Program-made: the position numbers and the translations under genes | Shown: piece after piece, positions 43,501 to 56,354 of the stretch | Numbering within the stretch: position 1 is the first letter of the stretch | Layout: the number at the start of each line of letters is the position of its first letter | The notes under the pieces: generated by a model | Database searches by the model: none | The model's input: only the letters and a program-made list of their open reading frames with translations | What the model was told of the DNA's origin: nothing | DNA from: Anisodus tanguticus | Lineage: Eukaryota; Streptophyta; Magnoliopsida; Solanales; Solanaceae | Length of the DNA: 64,000 bases | Reading direction: 5' to 3' | NCBI GenBank assembly: GCA_034509755.1 | Contig: CM067557.1 | Coordinates: forward strand, 36,390,001 to 36,454,000

Positions 43501-45464
43501 AATAGGCCCATCATTAAAAGAAACAATTCATATTGACCCAGAACAAGATTAACTGTAACCAGAAAAATATCTGTACAAGTATCTTTTGAATGCGAGGGTA
43601 TTGCAACCGGCCATGCACTAACGAAAGCAGTAAGCCTATCCATAGAAGATATATATCGATTTCATGGACGACACTAATATTTAATTTTATTGGCTTTTGA
43701 CAAGTCACATTCAAAGACCGTGATAATGGGATAATTTAAAGTGAATCCTCAAGAATCAAGGCACATGTCTTTCCCGCAATATTATGGCTTGAACCATTTG
43801 TATATGCATATTCAACGATAATGCTAGGTCATACAATCTATATCTCCCAAATTGACAAGAAATTTCAGTTTGAAACAAAATGAGCACATAGACTCAAAAT
43901 AGGCTTTTTAAGCGGCTTTGTATTATTTTTAGCTGGTAGAATGGCTACACGGTGTTCAAGAATTATTCACCACGGATAAGCGATGATGCAATCCATTTAT
44001 TATTTTACACATGAAATGAGGAATAACTGCGAGAAATATTATAATCAATCTCTTCGACAAATAATTATGAATAAACCTCAAAGCCTGAATCAAATTGCAA
44101 ATACTGTTTATCCTCAAATACATCAATAATGACCCTGAAACATGGTGTATTCCATCTTTCTACAAAGTTATTTATTTTTCAATAAAGTTCTATTAGAAAG
44201 GAACTAGAAGTATTCTCTGGTGTTTTACACAGCACATAAGTAACTAGCACAATTAACAGCAAGCTATCCCGACAATGATACCCAAATGACGGTCAGGAAA
44301 AAGAAAAACATTCTTTAGCTCACTGCCTCTGGATCCAATCAGCTGAACTATCAGTCATATGTGACAATCCAATGAGAATAAACTAATTAGAGCAGCAAAC
44401 TTATCAAAAGGTTACAAAAAAACTAATTAGTGCAAACACAATGCAATCTCCTATCTTAAGCTACACAATGTGGACAGACACATCGAACTAAGATGAACAG
44501 AAATAACTTACATAGGCAAGTGCTTGCCCTCAGCAAGAATAGCATTGTTTGGCTTGATATCGTACCTGAGTTAATTCAAATAAGAATATGATTTCGTACT
44601 CCCATACAAAATAAAACAAAATCTAAATCCAGGTAAGACTAATGCATTTTAAGAGCTACTATACAACTTTGCTCTAAAACTAAAACCTAAACAACAGATA
44701 ATATCACAAATATAAAAATTTAAAATCAAAATCCAGGTAAAAGCAATGTACTTTAAGAGCTACTATACAACTTTACTCCAAAACTAAACACTAAACAACA
44801 GATAATATCAGGAATCCGAAGATTCAAATCGAAATCCAGGCAAAACTAACGCATTTTAAGAGCTACAATACAACTTTGCTCTAAAACTACAAAACTAAAC
44901 AACGGATAACATCACAAATACAAAGATTCAAAAATCAAAATCCAAGCAAAACTAATGCATTTTAAGAGCTACTACTAAACAACTCTGCTATAAACTAAAT
45001 ACTAAACAACGGATAATATCACGAATCCGAAGATTCAAAATCAAAATCCAGGTAAAAGAAATGCATTTTAAGAGCTACAATACAACTATGCTCGAAAACT
45101 AAAAGCTAAACAACCGACAATATCAGGAATACGAAGATTCAAAATCAAAATCCAGGTAAAGGAAATGCATTTTAAGAGCTACAATACAACTATGCTCGAA
45201 AACTAAAAGATAAAAAACGGACAATATCAGGAATACGAAGATTCAAAATACAAAAATCTAAGCAATAAGAGTAAATAAATCATCTAGAATTCACCAGATC
45301 TATGAAATCAAACTAACACAACACAAAACTAAACGGTTTTGTATAGCTAAAAAATGCGAAAATGTGATGAATACTACGTACTTGTTTAGGAAATCTTGAT
45401 CGATAACAGCAGAGATATCGAGCAATGGATTGCCCATACCCAAAAGAATTCCTTCATACTCCAT
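40570..45464 (-). CDS. ADK: Adenosine kinase, copy 2 (active-site substitutions)
   Basis: Exons, 5' to 3': 45,464-45,382; 44,565-44,512; 43,364-43,318; 43,211-43,180; 43,089-42,988; 42,800-42,736; 42,573-42,497; 42,421-42,324; 42,239-42,169; 42,090-42,024; 41,945-41,762; 40,709-40,570. The frame is open for 339 codons with GT-AG introns. Reading against copy 1, I find four coding differences, all missense: Arg128Gly (last exon-6 bases, changing AG/GT to GG/GT at the donor), Asn218Tyr and Glu221Asp (NETE becomes YETD, destroying the NXXE motif), and Ala293Thr (DTNGAGD becomes DTNGTGD beside catalytic Asp295). In PfkB kinases these motifs bind Mg/phosphate and form the anion hole, so loss or change of activity is likely. 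The promoter TATA box is conserved. It could be an early pseudogene or a product with regulatory function. Confidence 0.9.
41240..41638. mobile_element. Inverted-repeat MITE in adenosine kinase intron 11, copy 2
   Basis: Counterpart of 8,068-8,467 with a few substitutions; it predates the duplication. Confidence 0.6.
44642..45270. repeat. Minisatellite in adenosine kinase intron 1, copy 2 (6 units)
   Basis: Units headed by ATGCATTTTAAGAGCTAC or close variants start near 44,642, 44,745, 44,849, 44,956, 45,061 and 45,166. There are two more than in copy 1, which accounts for the 208-bp offset step across intron 1. Confidence 0.88.
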
Positions 45465-45542
45465 TCTTTGATATTTTATGCCTTTAGTTTTTTCTTCAGA
45501 TCTTAAAGTAGAGTGCAAATTGGGGTGTATGTATTGGAACTG

Positions 45543-45550
45543 TTTTTATA
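45543..45550 (-). promoter_or_regulatory. ADK: TATA box of adenosine kinase copy 2
   Basis: CTATAAAAAC on the minus strand, at the same distance from the ATG (45,464) as in copy 1. The core promoter is retained although the protein has changed. Confidence 0.6.
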
Positions 45551-45714
45551 GAACAGCTTTGGTGTTGGTGACACGCTTGATTTTATTCTTCAAGATTACT
45601 TAATTCCTTTTTAAAGAAAATAAATAGAGATAATTGACAAAAATACACGTTAAGTATTATATTTTTTTTTAATTTTCTATCTGAAATATGAGAGAGTTTC
45701 CTATAAAATTATCT

Positions 45715-45930
45715 TCAATTAATTTACAAATGCATCTCAACTATCAGTTGTTCAATTTTTTTTACTTGTTATCAACTAATTTGCAAAACACACCTTAACT
45801 ATCAGTTATTTATTTTTAATGAGGTGTGTTTTGCAAATTAGTTAGTGATAGTTCAGGAAGAAAAAATGAACAACAAATAGTTAAAGTGTGTTTTGTAAAT
45901 TAATTGATGATAGTTTAGATATAAAACTCA
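45715..45930. repeat. Nested inverted repeat upstream of adenosine kinase copy 2
   Basis: Counterpart of 12,331-12,545. The main arms are 45,774-45,796 and 45,821-45,843, slightly less perfect than in copy 1. Confidence 0.7.
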
Positions 45931-46413
45931 CACCGATAGTTTAATAAAAAATTCAAAAAAAATACTTAAAGTATATTTTTTATCCTACCCAAATATTAAA
46001 TTAATATTAGTGCTGTTAAACTGGTAAGTGGTAACTCACCATAAAAGTAAATACACCTATCACCCCAATCATGGAAAATAACAATTTTAGTAAATTTATT
46101 ATTGAATAACTTCAATTTTTGTTACTTAACTATGTACATTTAACCTTGGGTTAACTTCTGTTAAATGGAGTAGTTACCTTACATTAACTTCAAGGATCAA
46201 AACTATACATTTCAAATAATTAAAGGTTAAATATGCACAGTCACATCACATAAGGACTAAAATTGAAATTAATCAATAATATAGGGACTAAAATTGTTAT
46301 TTTCCTCCCAATTAATATATGAAGATGTTTGATTAGTCATAAAATTTAAGAGAAAAGGGAAATTGTTTCCCATAACAGAAATAGTCAGATTGTATTTTCT
46401 TTGTCTGCTCCTC
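45931..46413. other. Intergenic stretch, copy 2
   Basis: Matches 12,561-13,031; nothing recognised. Confidence 0.4.
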
Positions 46414-46512
46414 CCCTTACTGCTACTCTACAGAACCGTACATGAGATTTGCACCTCATACGGCTCCCTGTTCAATTCTTTCGAATTCATTGGATCCTTT
46501 TCCGCGTTCGAA
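46414..46512. other. Plastid-derived fragment (NUPT), copy 2
   Basis: Counterpart of 13,032-13,130. The domain V-like sequence is at 46,433-46,466 on the minus strand. GGCTCCCTG here is closer to the plastid form I remember than GGCTCACTG in copy 1. Confidence 0.7.
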
Positions 46513-49205
46513 ATCATTCCAATGTGATAATGGTCGTGAGTTTAATAATTTCGTGTTTCATAATTTTTGCACCAATAATGGCATGGTCTTCCATTTCTCC
46601 TATCCCAACACCTCACCCAAAAATGGAAAAGCCGAACGAATCATCTGTACAATCAACAACATGGTTCGTACTTTTTTTTCCATGCGCCTCTCCCCCTATC
46701 GTTTTGGGTCTATGCAGTCAAAATGGTAGAATACATCCTTCATACTTTACCCACTAGTACTCTTCACAATAAAAAACCCCCACCGAAATTCTCTACCGTC
46801 GGATCCCTTCCTATGATCACCTTCGGATTTTCGGTTGTCTTTGCTATCCAAACCTTGCCTCCACCGTCCCTCATAAATTAGCACCCCGAACCACTTCGTG
46901 TGTCTTCGTAGGTTTCCCGTCTAATCATGGGGGCTATTTATGTTATGACTTGTCCACTCATCAAATTCACGTCTCTCGTCACGTTACGTTTGACGAGACG
47001 ATTTTTCTTTCGCCAATATTCAAAAATTCCTAAACACGAACTACACCTTTCTAGACGAATCCAACATCTCCCCCGTCATCCTCATCGAACTCAGTTGTGC
47101 CACCACCACAGTCCCCCACTCACCATCACCGGCAATCGGTCGGTCGTCTCTCAAACACATCCTACCGTCACATCTTCCACTCACCGGCAACATCTACCGT
47201 CGTCCTCTGCATCACCACCACCTACCGCTGCAGTACCAGTCAACCAACCCAGCCCAGAAAAATCACCATCCTACCGGTACAGTCACATCCCCGGAGACCC
47301 AACCCCGACATCACTACCAACAATTCGACACCATTTTTTACCAGGCCCAACTTCGAGTCCCGCACCATCGCCACAACCGATAGGCCACCCAACCCCACCA
47401 GACTCATCACCGTCGCCCAACACCACCAGTCAACACCCACACCCTATCGGCTTAACCCCACTGCCAGTCCCGACCATCTACACAATACCTACTCCACCAC
47501 CAAACCAAAACACAGACCCGATCCAACATCGTGACCCAAACCCGACAACCAGTACACATACCCAGATTGTTCCTGCCCCTTGCACCATATGGAAACCCGT
47601 GCCCAACACGAAATTTTTAAACCCAAAGTCCAATTTAACCTATCCACACAAATCATATCCCCCAATTCTGAAAAATCCAAAATTAGCCAAACTAGACCCA
47701 AATTGGAATGCAGTCATATGTGAGGAATTTAATGCTTTGACGAACCAGCACACTTGGAGATTAGTTTCTAGACCGGAGGGGGTGAATGTGATCCGGTGCA
47801 TGTGGCTTTTTCGTCACAAATACAGAGATAATGATGATTTAGAGAGATATAAGGAGAGATTTGTGGCTAATGACACTAATCAGCAGAAGGGTATTGCTTA
47901 TGGTGAGACGTTCAGTCCGGTTGTTAAACCGGCTACCATTCGCACATTTTTTAGTATTGCTATGGTAAGCATTGACCGATTCATCAACTTGATGTGAAGA
48001 ATGCATTTCTACATATGGATTTGAAAGAAAATGTTTACATGCACCATCCGTCTGTCTTTGTCCATCCAGCAGCCTATTAGTATGTATGTCGTCTCCGTAA
48101 GTCACTTTATGGTTTGAAACAGGTCCCTAGAGCGTGGTATGATCACTTTGCACAGTACATTATGCGGATTGGTTTTGTATGCAGCAAGTGTGATAATTCT
48201 CTATTTCTTTTTCATAGAGGTAGTAGCATTGCTTATTTGTTGTTATATGTGGATGACATTGTGCTTAATGTCTCCTCTAATTTTTTGAAAAATGAGATCA
48301 TTGCATTGCTAAAAATTGAATTTTCTATGACTGACTTGGGAAAGATGAGTTACTTTTTGGGGATATCAGTGACTAGGTCTGCAGATACTATGTTTTTGTG
48401 TCAGCGCAAATATGTAGAGGAAATAGTATACAGGGCTAAAATGGCGAACTGAAAGATAATGTTCACTCCGGTTGACTCTAAATCAAAGCTTAGTGCTGAT
48501 GATGGTGATCCAGTGTTCGATCCTACCCTTTACAGGAGTCTTGCAGGTGCACTACAATATCTTACTTTCACCAGTCCTGATATTACTTATGTTGTTCAGC
48601 ATGCATGCTTATTTATGCATGCCCGTAGGGAGCCTCATTTTACTGCTCGTAAGCATATCATTCGGTAAGTTAAGGACACACTTGATTATGGATTATATCT
48701 ATACCTTTCAACACCAACCAGGTTGTTATCATATACGGATGTTGATTGGGTAGACTGTCCGGACACGCGACGCTCCACCTCAGACTACTATGTGTTCTTA
48801 GGGGATAATCTCATATCTTGGTCTGCCAAGAGGCAAGCCACATTATCCCATTCGAGTGTAGAAGCAGAATATAGAGGCGTTGAAAATGTGGTTGCTGAGA
48901 TCTGCTGGCTCCGAAACCTTCTTTTGGAGCTTCAGTGTCCTCTGCGTAAGGCATTTTTTGTTTACTCTATAACATATCCGCTATTTATTTATCTCATAAT
49001 CCACTTCAGCATCAGCGAACCAAACACATTGAGATGGATATACACTTTGTTCGTGAGAAGGTTGCTATCGGTCATGTTAAGGTGTTGCATGTGCCTTCTC
49101 CGTGTGAGTATGCAGATATCTTCACGAAAGGTCTTCCTAGACAGCTATTCCTCGACTTCAGAACCAGTCTCAGCAGCCGGCCTCATCCCGCTCCGATTGA
49201 GGGGG
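46513..49205 (+). pseudogene. Ty1-copia element A, 3' half, copy 2
   Basis: Same order as 13,131-15,834: integrase remnant, Pro/Thr-rich linker, RT (YVDD near 48,248) and RNase H. Here the linker and RT N-terminus stay open together from 46,927 to 47,997 (356 codons), whereas copy 1 has frameshifts in the linker. The stop after AAY and the stop after KMAN are shared with copy 1, so the element was already dead before duplication. A polypurine tract ends at 49,205. Confidence 0.87.
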
Positions 49206-50441
49206 TGTATTAACGTATATTACTAATAATATACTCCATATATTTTGTAATATTTAGTGTTATATAATTATTGTAAAAATAGAATTCCACATTGTACTAG
49301 GATTCCACATTGTACTAGGCTCAAGTAACCATTATTTCTAGGCTTTTAAAAATATTTTTTGGTAAATTTTATTTTTATTTGTTATTTGAGACTCAGATTA
49401 ATTTTTGGACACACTGTTAAGCCATCTTTTGTTGCATCAGAATCTCTTAATTTTGTAGTATAATAATGATTTGTTTGTTGTTGGAGGTATGTGTTGAGGC
49501 TCGGACTAAGTCCTTCCTCCCAAATCAAAAAATAAATTTCCGCTAAGAAGTAATTCACTTTTTTATAATTTAGTTTCATAATAAATAATTTTGAAAGTTG
49601 GTAAGTTCACAGAAACTTCATACAGATCAAGATCATTTTAATTTTGTGCATAGTTTGCTCATACAAATACTACACGTACATGACTATTTGATTCCAGAAA
49701 TAAAATGTGAATGACAAGAAATTAAAGAACATCAAAGAAAAGAAAGGGAGAACGTTTTTGTGATGTAATAACACGTATATGTTATAGTAATATCAATAAG
49801 AATTGATACAATTAATTTGTTAATTGCGGGAATAAAAAGGAACTTAAATACAATGTGAAGGAGACATGAACGGCCAAAAGGTGCATATATTTGTTTGTAT
49901 TTTCTTTTTTCCTTTTTACCGAATATCAAATGGTTAACCAAAAAAATGAAGTGAGCATGTTGTGTTAATTTAATTAATTTATTTATTCTTATATTATGCT
50001 GCAACTACGCTACTTGAGAGAAAGAATGATAATTAGTGAACTTATATTATCCATAGTTCTTTATATTTTCAAATATTTTTCTCAAGGGATTATATTATTC
50101 TTCATCATGATAAGCTAACATGTTAAATATTAAACATAAATTTGGTTATTAAAATCTCTTCTTCTTTTTTTGTCAATTAAATTTACTTTTTAGGCGATCT
50201 ATGATAACTAAAAAAACTATCAATATTCATCACTTCAACATAACCCGTGATATACACGGCATGGTGTATCACGGAAATAGTGGGGTTTAACTTACAAACT
50301 TACCATAGTTGTAGAATTCTTGTACAAATACAATTAGGATATTAGATATATAATAGGAATATGATTTTCCATATTTGGAGATTGTAAATTGTATATATAC
50401 CCTATTCATTAATGAAAATAATCAAGGGATTATTTCTTTCA
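49206..50441 (+). mobile_element. LTR region joining copia A and copia B, copy 2
   Basis: Starts TGTATTAACG and ends TTATTTCTTTCA. Relative to copy 1 the stretch around 50,040-50,240 is shortened and rearranged. Confidence 0.6.
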
Positions 50442-50453
50442 TGGTATCAGAAG
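50442..50453 (+). promoter_or_regulatory. Primer-binding site of copia element B, copy 2
   Basis: TGGTATCAGAAG after the LTR end, as in copy 1. Confidence 0.75.
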
Positions 50454-50588
50454 TCTAGGGCTAAATTCTTTCTCTCCAACACTTCCACTACCCCTTCTTT
50501 TCTCGATTTCCCCTCCTCTCGAATATTTTCTCCTCCTCTATTCCCAAATTTTCTTCAAAATCCCTCATTCACCTATTGTTCTTTCGTT

Positions 50589-51430
50589 ATGTCTACGTTA
50601 AAGAACATGTTTCATCCTGCCCTTACAGTTTCGAACATCAAGAAACACGTTCCTATTGTTCTTGAAATGGAAAACGTCAAATACGCGACGTGGGCAGAAT
50701 TATTCAAATTTCACGCACTCTCGCATCAAGTCCTCCATCACATAATCCCCTCGGTACCTGGCGTGGAGAAGGTGCCTACCCCCGAGGATAATCCTACGTC
50801 ATGGACAACCCTTGATGCTACCGTTCTCCAGTGGATTTATTCCACTATCTCTATAGACCTCTTACAGACGATTATTGAACCCGACGCTACGACAATTGAC
50901 ACTTGGAATAGGGTGCGTGATATATTCCAAGATAACAAGAATTTATGTGATGTCACCCTTGAGCAGGGATTTTTCCATGTTAACATGGAAGATTTTCCTA
51001 ACGTCTCGGCCTATTGTAAAAGGCTGAAAGAATTGACGGACCAACTTCGCAACGTTGGTGCGTCCGTTACCAATGATCGTCTTGTTCTTCAAAATGGTTG
51101 CAGGCCTATCCGAGGCCTATAATGGCGTTGGAACACTACTTTGTTAGAGTAATCTTTTACCACCATTTTATCAGGCCTGTTCCATGCTCACGTTGGAAGA
51201 GGCTAGCTTGGCTAAAAAGGCGGCTACCGGAGCAAATTCCGTCGTGATGATGACCACGTCAGACGACCCTCACTCATTCTCTAAAAATTCAGGCCAAAAC
51301 CGCAATAATGGTGGCGGCAAAAAGGGTTGAAATTGCAAAAATAATGGCAAAAACTGCGGTGGTAACGACAACGGTGGTGGTGGACAGAACAGTGGCGGCA
51401 GCAGCAGTGGGTCGCAGGCCAACTAGTCAC
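50589..51430 (+). pseudogene. Ty1-copia element B gag, copy 2
   Basis: ATG at 50,589; frame open to 51,122, then frameshifted into the Gly-rich tail exactly as in copy 1, so this break is ancestral. UBN2-type gag motifs are intact up to that point. No zinc knuckle is readable. Confidence 0.82.
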
Positions 51431-51648
51431 AGTCGTGGCCCCCATGACCGTGGAGCTGGGACAGTGGCCATTGGCCTACCAGTCCCTATTTTCACCCAAT
51501 TCGTATATAGGAAACTGGGCCCAGTTTCTCGGTCCAAAATAGTGGCCATCGGTACAGTTCTGGGTTGGGGCAGTATGCATGCTTGCTTGGGCCTCGACCT
51601 CCACATAACTTCCATGTTGCGGGCTCAAATCAGATCCCGACACCTACA

Positions 51649-52984
51649 GATATTGAGGCCGCAATGCATACACTTGGATTAAATCCTCCGGACTCAAATT
51701 GGTACATGGACACCGGCGCTACTTTTCATATGACGTACGAACAAGGTACTCTCTTGTCTTATTTCAATTTGAGCAAAAATCATGGCATTATTGTTTGTAA
51801 TGGCAACTTAATTCCAATTTGTGGTCATGGTCATACAACTTTGTCTCCCCCACATCCACCTATCGTTTTGAAAAATGTTCTTCATGCCCCTAACTTAATT
51901 AAAATTTGGTGTCTATCCGAAAATTCACCACTGATAATTGGGTTTCGTTAATTTTGATCCATTTGAGTTTTCTTGTGAAGGATTTCAAGACATGGATACC
52001 TCTAATGAGATGCAATAGTAGGGGAGAACTTTATCCAATCACGCCCGCATCCAGTCTCTCGAGTCAAGCCTTGCCATCTACTTTTGCAGCTCTATCTCCT
52101 TCCTTATGGCATGCACGTTTGGGTCACCCTGAGTCGTATGTTGTTTCTTCCATGCATACAAACAATTTTATTTCTTGTAAGGGTACGCGTAGTACTCCAA
52201 TTTATCATTCATGTCCTTAGGAAAACATGTTAGATTGCCATTTGTAGCCTCTACTTCTCGTACTTTAATGTCATTTGATATTATTCATAGCGATTTATGG
52301 ACATCTCCCGTTTTAAGTTTTGTGGGCCATCGTTATTATGTTATATTTTTGGATAATTATTCTAATTTTTTTATGGATCTTTCCGTTAGCGGAAAAATCT
52401 CAAGTTTTTCCCGCCTTCTTAAAATTTCAAGCATTCATCTGTACCCAATTCGAACGGGAAATAAAAAATATTCAATGTGATAATGGCAAGGAATATGATA
52501 ATGGGGTATTTCGGAAATTTTGTGATGCTAATGGTATAATTTTTCGTTTCTTTTGTCCTCATACGTCCTCACAAAATGGGAAAGCCAAACGAAAAATTCA
52601 TACCATTAATAACATTATCCGTACTTTATTGGTCCATGCTTCTGTACCCCTTTCCTTTTGCCATCATGCTCTACAAATGGCTACTTATCTCCTTAACATA
52701 CTTCTACCAAAGGATTGACATATTCATCCCCTCTTAAAATCATCTATAATAAGACTCATTCGTATTCACATCTTAGAGTTTTTGGGTGTTTATGTTATCC
52801 ACTATTTCCGTCTACTATAATTAACAAACTTCAAGCCCGTTCTACCGCTTGTATGTTTTTGAGTTATCCTTCTAATCATCGTGGTTACAAATGTTTTGAT
52901 TTGTCGTCCAATAAAATCATCATTAGTCGTCATGTTATTTTTGATGAAACCCAATTTCCGTTTGCTAACGTGAGTATGTTTATT
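51649..52984 (+). pseudogene. Ty1-copia element B protease and integrase, copy 2
   Basis: Counterpart of 18,400-19,735 with NWYMDTGATFHMT, SLWHARLGHP and the integrase core pieces. A T is lost near 51,947 relative to copy 1 and one is gained near 51,973. It ends at the xylanase intron like copy 1. Confidence 0.84.
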
Positions 52985-53953
52985 TTAAGTGTTGGGTAAA
53001 CGTCATTTAGATTAATTATTTTTATATTTATTTTGTAGGATGGTTACAAGTGAATCGGGGTGATGCCAATGTAGCAGTCATATTCAAGACACAGTGATTT
53101 TCAACATGCTGCTTGGGCCATTACTAATTTTGGTTGTTGGTCCATGTTTAAGGGTGGCTTAGTTGTCAATGTTTCTGGTCCTGCCCAACTCTATTTTGAG
53201 GTGATAAAATTTTCTTCTTCATTAATCCAAATCAATTTGACTAGTTACCACATTTGTCAGTAGGTTACCGATTAGTGTTTATCATATAGAGATTTGCATA
53301 TAAATAACTTAACTGTGTAAATATTTTTACTTATCTTTAAATTTTGTCCTTTTTCCTGCTTTTTCTAGATCAATAATACATCAATTGACATATGAGCGAC
53401 TAATATTTCACTAAAACCATTCAGTCAAGAAGAGTGGGAGTCCCATCAAATTCAAAGCATCGAAAAGGTAGAAATAAAATCTATGAAAATTCAAATAAGT
53501 TATTTCTTTTCATTTATATATATGTTCATATTCAATTTAATTTCTTCTTAACATAATACTTACCTTATTAACATAGAAAAATCTAGATTTTAGTTCAACA
53601 CAGAAAACTAACAAAAGGAAAATTAATGATATGTAGGTACGCAAAAGTAAAGTGGCAATCCAAGTTGTTGACTCACAGGGAAAGCCTTTACCTAATGCAA
53701 CAATCTCCTTGGCATTTGGTGTTGCAATTAACAAAAATATTCTTAACAACAATGCTTACCAAAATTGGTTCTTCTCAAGATTCAAGTTCACATTATTTGT
53801 AAATGAAATGAAATGGTACAGTACTGAAACATCTCAAGGAAAAGTAGACTACTCAACTTTTGATGCAATGATAAATTTATGCAAGAGCAAAGGTGTTAGT
53901 ATTCGAGGCCATAATATATTTGTTTTTTTGCGTGGATTTCCCTTCGTTTGAAC

Positions 53954-54622
53954 TGATCTTTAATTTTTGCTCCTCAAATTATTGGTCTCTAATTTTTACC
54001 CCTAATTCTCATTTAGTAAAAAATTGTGAGCTAAAGTATCCTTAATTCGTTGGTCTATGAAATCAGAGAGTCTGGGTTCGAATCCCAACAGAGAAAAAGA
54101 AAAATAATTTTGCAAGACAAGATTTTCATGGAAACTATGCCTATTCGGCCAAAGTTGTATAGAGATTATGCCATTTGGGACATAGTTTCTATGAAACTAG
54201 CAAAACAACATCATTTTAATTTTTTATGTTTTATGCCTTAAGGGGCATAATTTCTATGTAACTACATATAAACTACGAAATCAGAGAGTCTGAGTTCGAA
54301 CCCCAACAGAGTAAAAAAAATTCGCAAGACAAGTTTTCATAGGAACTATGCCGGACAAAGCATAGTTACTATCAAGGTACATGAAAACTATGCCTTGTCC
54401 GGCATAGTTATGTAGTACTAATTCACAAGACAAGTTTTCATAAAAATTATGCCGGATAAGGCATAGTTTCTATGTACCTTTTAGCGAATAGACATATTTT
54501 TTATCAAAATTTTGCCTTGCGAAATTGTAAATCTTACCTTGCGAATTTTTTTAACTCTGCTGGGTTCGAACCCAGAATCTTAAGGGTATTTTCAATAACC
54601 CAAAAATGCAGTCGAATTGAGT
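53954..54622. mobile_element. Inverted-repeat insertion with B-box-like motifs, copy 2
   Basis: Counterpart of 24,261-24,930, with the same imperfect direct repeats CCCTTCGTTTGAAC and CCCTTCATTGAAC at its ends. Confidence 0.55.
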
Positions 54623-54730
54623 CCCTTCATTGAACCCGCAACAACTCTCTGTTGCTGCTGGAAAAAAGGCCGCCTCAGTGGTAGCAAAATATAAAGGCCA
54701 AGTTATTCATTGGGATGTTATGAATGAAAA

Positions 54731-55130
54731 TGTAAGATGATATTAATCTTCCTTGACTAGTGTATAATATACCACCCTAATACAAGAGGAATCCTAGTCA
54801 CAATACAAGAGGAATCCTAGTTTACCATAATTATTTATCACTAAATATATATCGAGTCTTTGAACGCAAGTTGCGCCGAAGCCATTAGGCCGAGGGCACG
54901 TCTGCTGGGCGTCACGCATCGCGTCGCCCCCGCACGCCGCGCCCGCTCTGTGGGACGCGGCGGCGTCGCGGGGCGGATACTGGCCTCCCGTGCGCCTCGA
55001 GCTCGCGGCCGGCCTAAATGCGGGTCCACGTCGACGGACGTCGCGGCAAATGGTGGTTGTGACCCTACAATATATGGAATATATTCTAATTATGGGTAAG
55101 GATTGTAGTGTTATAATTGTACACGTTTAC
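54731..55130. mobile_element. LTR relic with rDNA inside, copy 2
   Basis: Counterpart of 25,039-25,451, flanked by TGAAAA. Confidence 0.55.
54853..55059 (+). rRNA. 5.8S rRNA 3' end and ITS2 fragment, copy 2
   Basis: Same fragment as 25,161-25,380 with single-base losses (GCGCCGAAG for GCGCCCGAAG, CTGCTGGGC for CTGCCTGGGC) and one fewer GGCGGCGTCGC unit. Non-functional. Confidence 0.92.
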
Positions 55131-56354
55131 TGAAAACCTTCACTATTTTTTCGAGAGTAAACTTGGTGCGAGTCCATCTTCTACCTATTATCGATTAAGT
55201 GCACAAATTGCTAATAAGGCGACTTTGTTCTTGAACGATTATAATACGACAGAAGATCAAAGAGACGGAGCAGCATCACCAGCCAATTATCAAGATTATA
55301 CTGTTAAGGGCGGGAAGGTACGCGGGTCCTCTTGAAATTGGATTGCAAGGACATTTTATTATTCCAAGCCAGCCTTATATTAGGTCCGCCCTCGATACAC
55401 TTGCTTCTGCAAAATTGCCAATCTGGATCACTGAGTTGGATGTTCAAAGCAGCCCAAATCAGGTACTTAATTTTTTAATTAAAAGTGAATCAAAGACTTT
55501 AAGTAGATGAATACAATATATTTACCATAATTATTCTAACAATTTTTTTTGGTTTTTGGCATCAAATGCACAATTTTTGGATCAAATTATAAAAGAGGTT
55601 GTTGCACACCCAGCATGGAAACCAACCAGATGTTAATAAATGTGTTTGACTGATAACAATTTCAAAAACTTGCCAATGGGAGATGTTGTCGACAAAGCTC
55701 GTGCAACATTATCACACGAGGATTTGGTTGGGACAACAAATGCCAAGGGTTACTTCGAGACTTCACTTTTTCATGGAGATTATAAAGCCATTATCACTCA
55801 TCCATCAATGACAAATTCGTTCTTTCACCACAATTTGATACCTACAATTGAAAGTGATGAAGCAAGATTGTTAGGTTACAAATTTACTACTACACGAGTC
55901 AAACATGCAATATTCAAGTTATAAGGATTACATGTAGTAATCTATTTTCTTTCTTGTATTGCATTTCAGTGTTTCCTATAAATATTTTGAAATAAAAGTT
56001 GAATGAAAGAATTGAAGGGTGTCAAATGCTAAGAAAAAAAAATAAGAGATGGAATAAATCGAATGCCAATTCTGTTTCAGAATGTCGTCAATTATGTCGT
56101 CCGACACCAGTAACAACACTTAGTAAAACAGTATTATATAACTTATGAAGACCAATAACCAGATGTATTGTATATATATTATATTCAAAAATACAAATTC
56201 ATTTCTTTACAGATTTACAATATAAAATGAAAAGAAATTAAAAGTTGAAGTGGCAGATGACTTCTGCCTGAAATTCTAACTAATTAGACATATACAACCT
56301 CTCATTACAATCGCTCCATACAAAACTAATCTAGAATCTAAACATCAATTGTAA

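Larger units (their letters stand above)
53039..55924 (+). pseudogene. GH10 endo-1,4-beta-xylanase pseudogene, copy 2
   Basis: Exon-like pieces: 53,039-53,200; 53,369-53,467; 53,637-53,953; 54,623-54,730; 55,131-55,462; 55,568-55,924. The first exon lacks the hAT present in copy 1 and shows the empty target GTTTCTGG at 53,171-53,178. PLPNATISLAFG is in frame here. WDVMNEN and WITELDVQSS keep both catalytic Glu positions. Shared lesions: copia B in place of the N-terminus, the inverted-repeat element, the LTR/rDNA insertion, a frameshift after ANYQDY and loss of the segment after EVVAHPA. A private lesion is the last-intron acceptor, AAAG in copy 1 but AAAT here. Non-functional. Confidence 0.87.

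Noticed and set aside
54860..55099. Arg-rich ORFs across the rDNA fragment
   Set aside because: The sequence is 5.8S/ITS2 and not coding.
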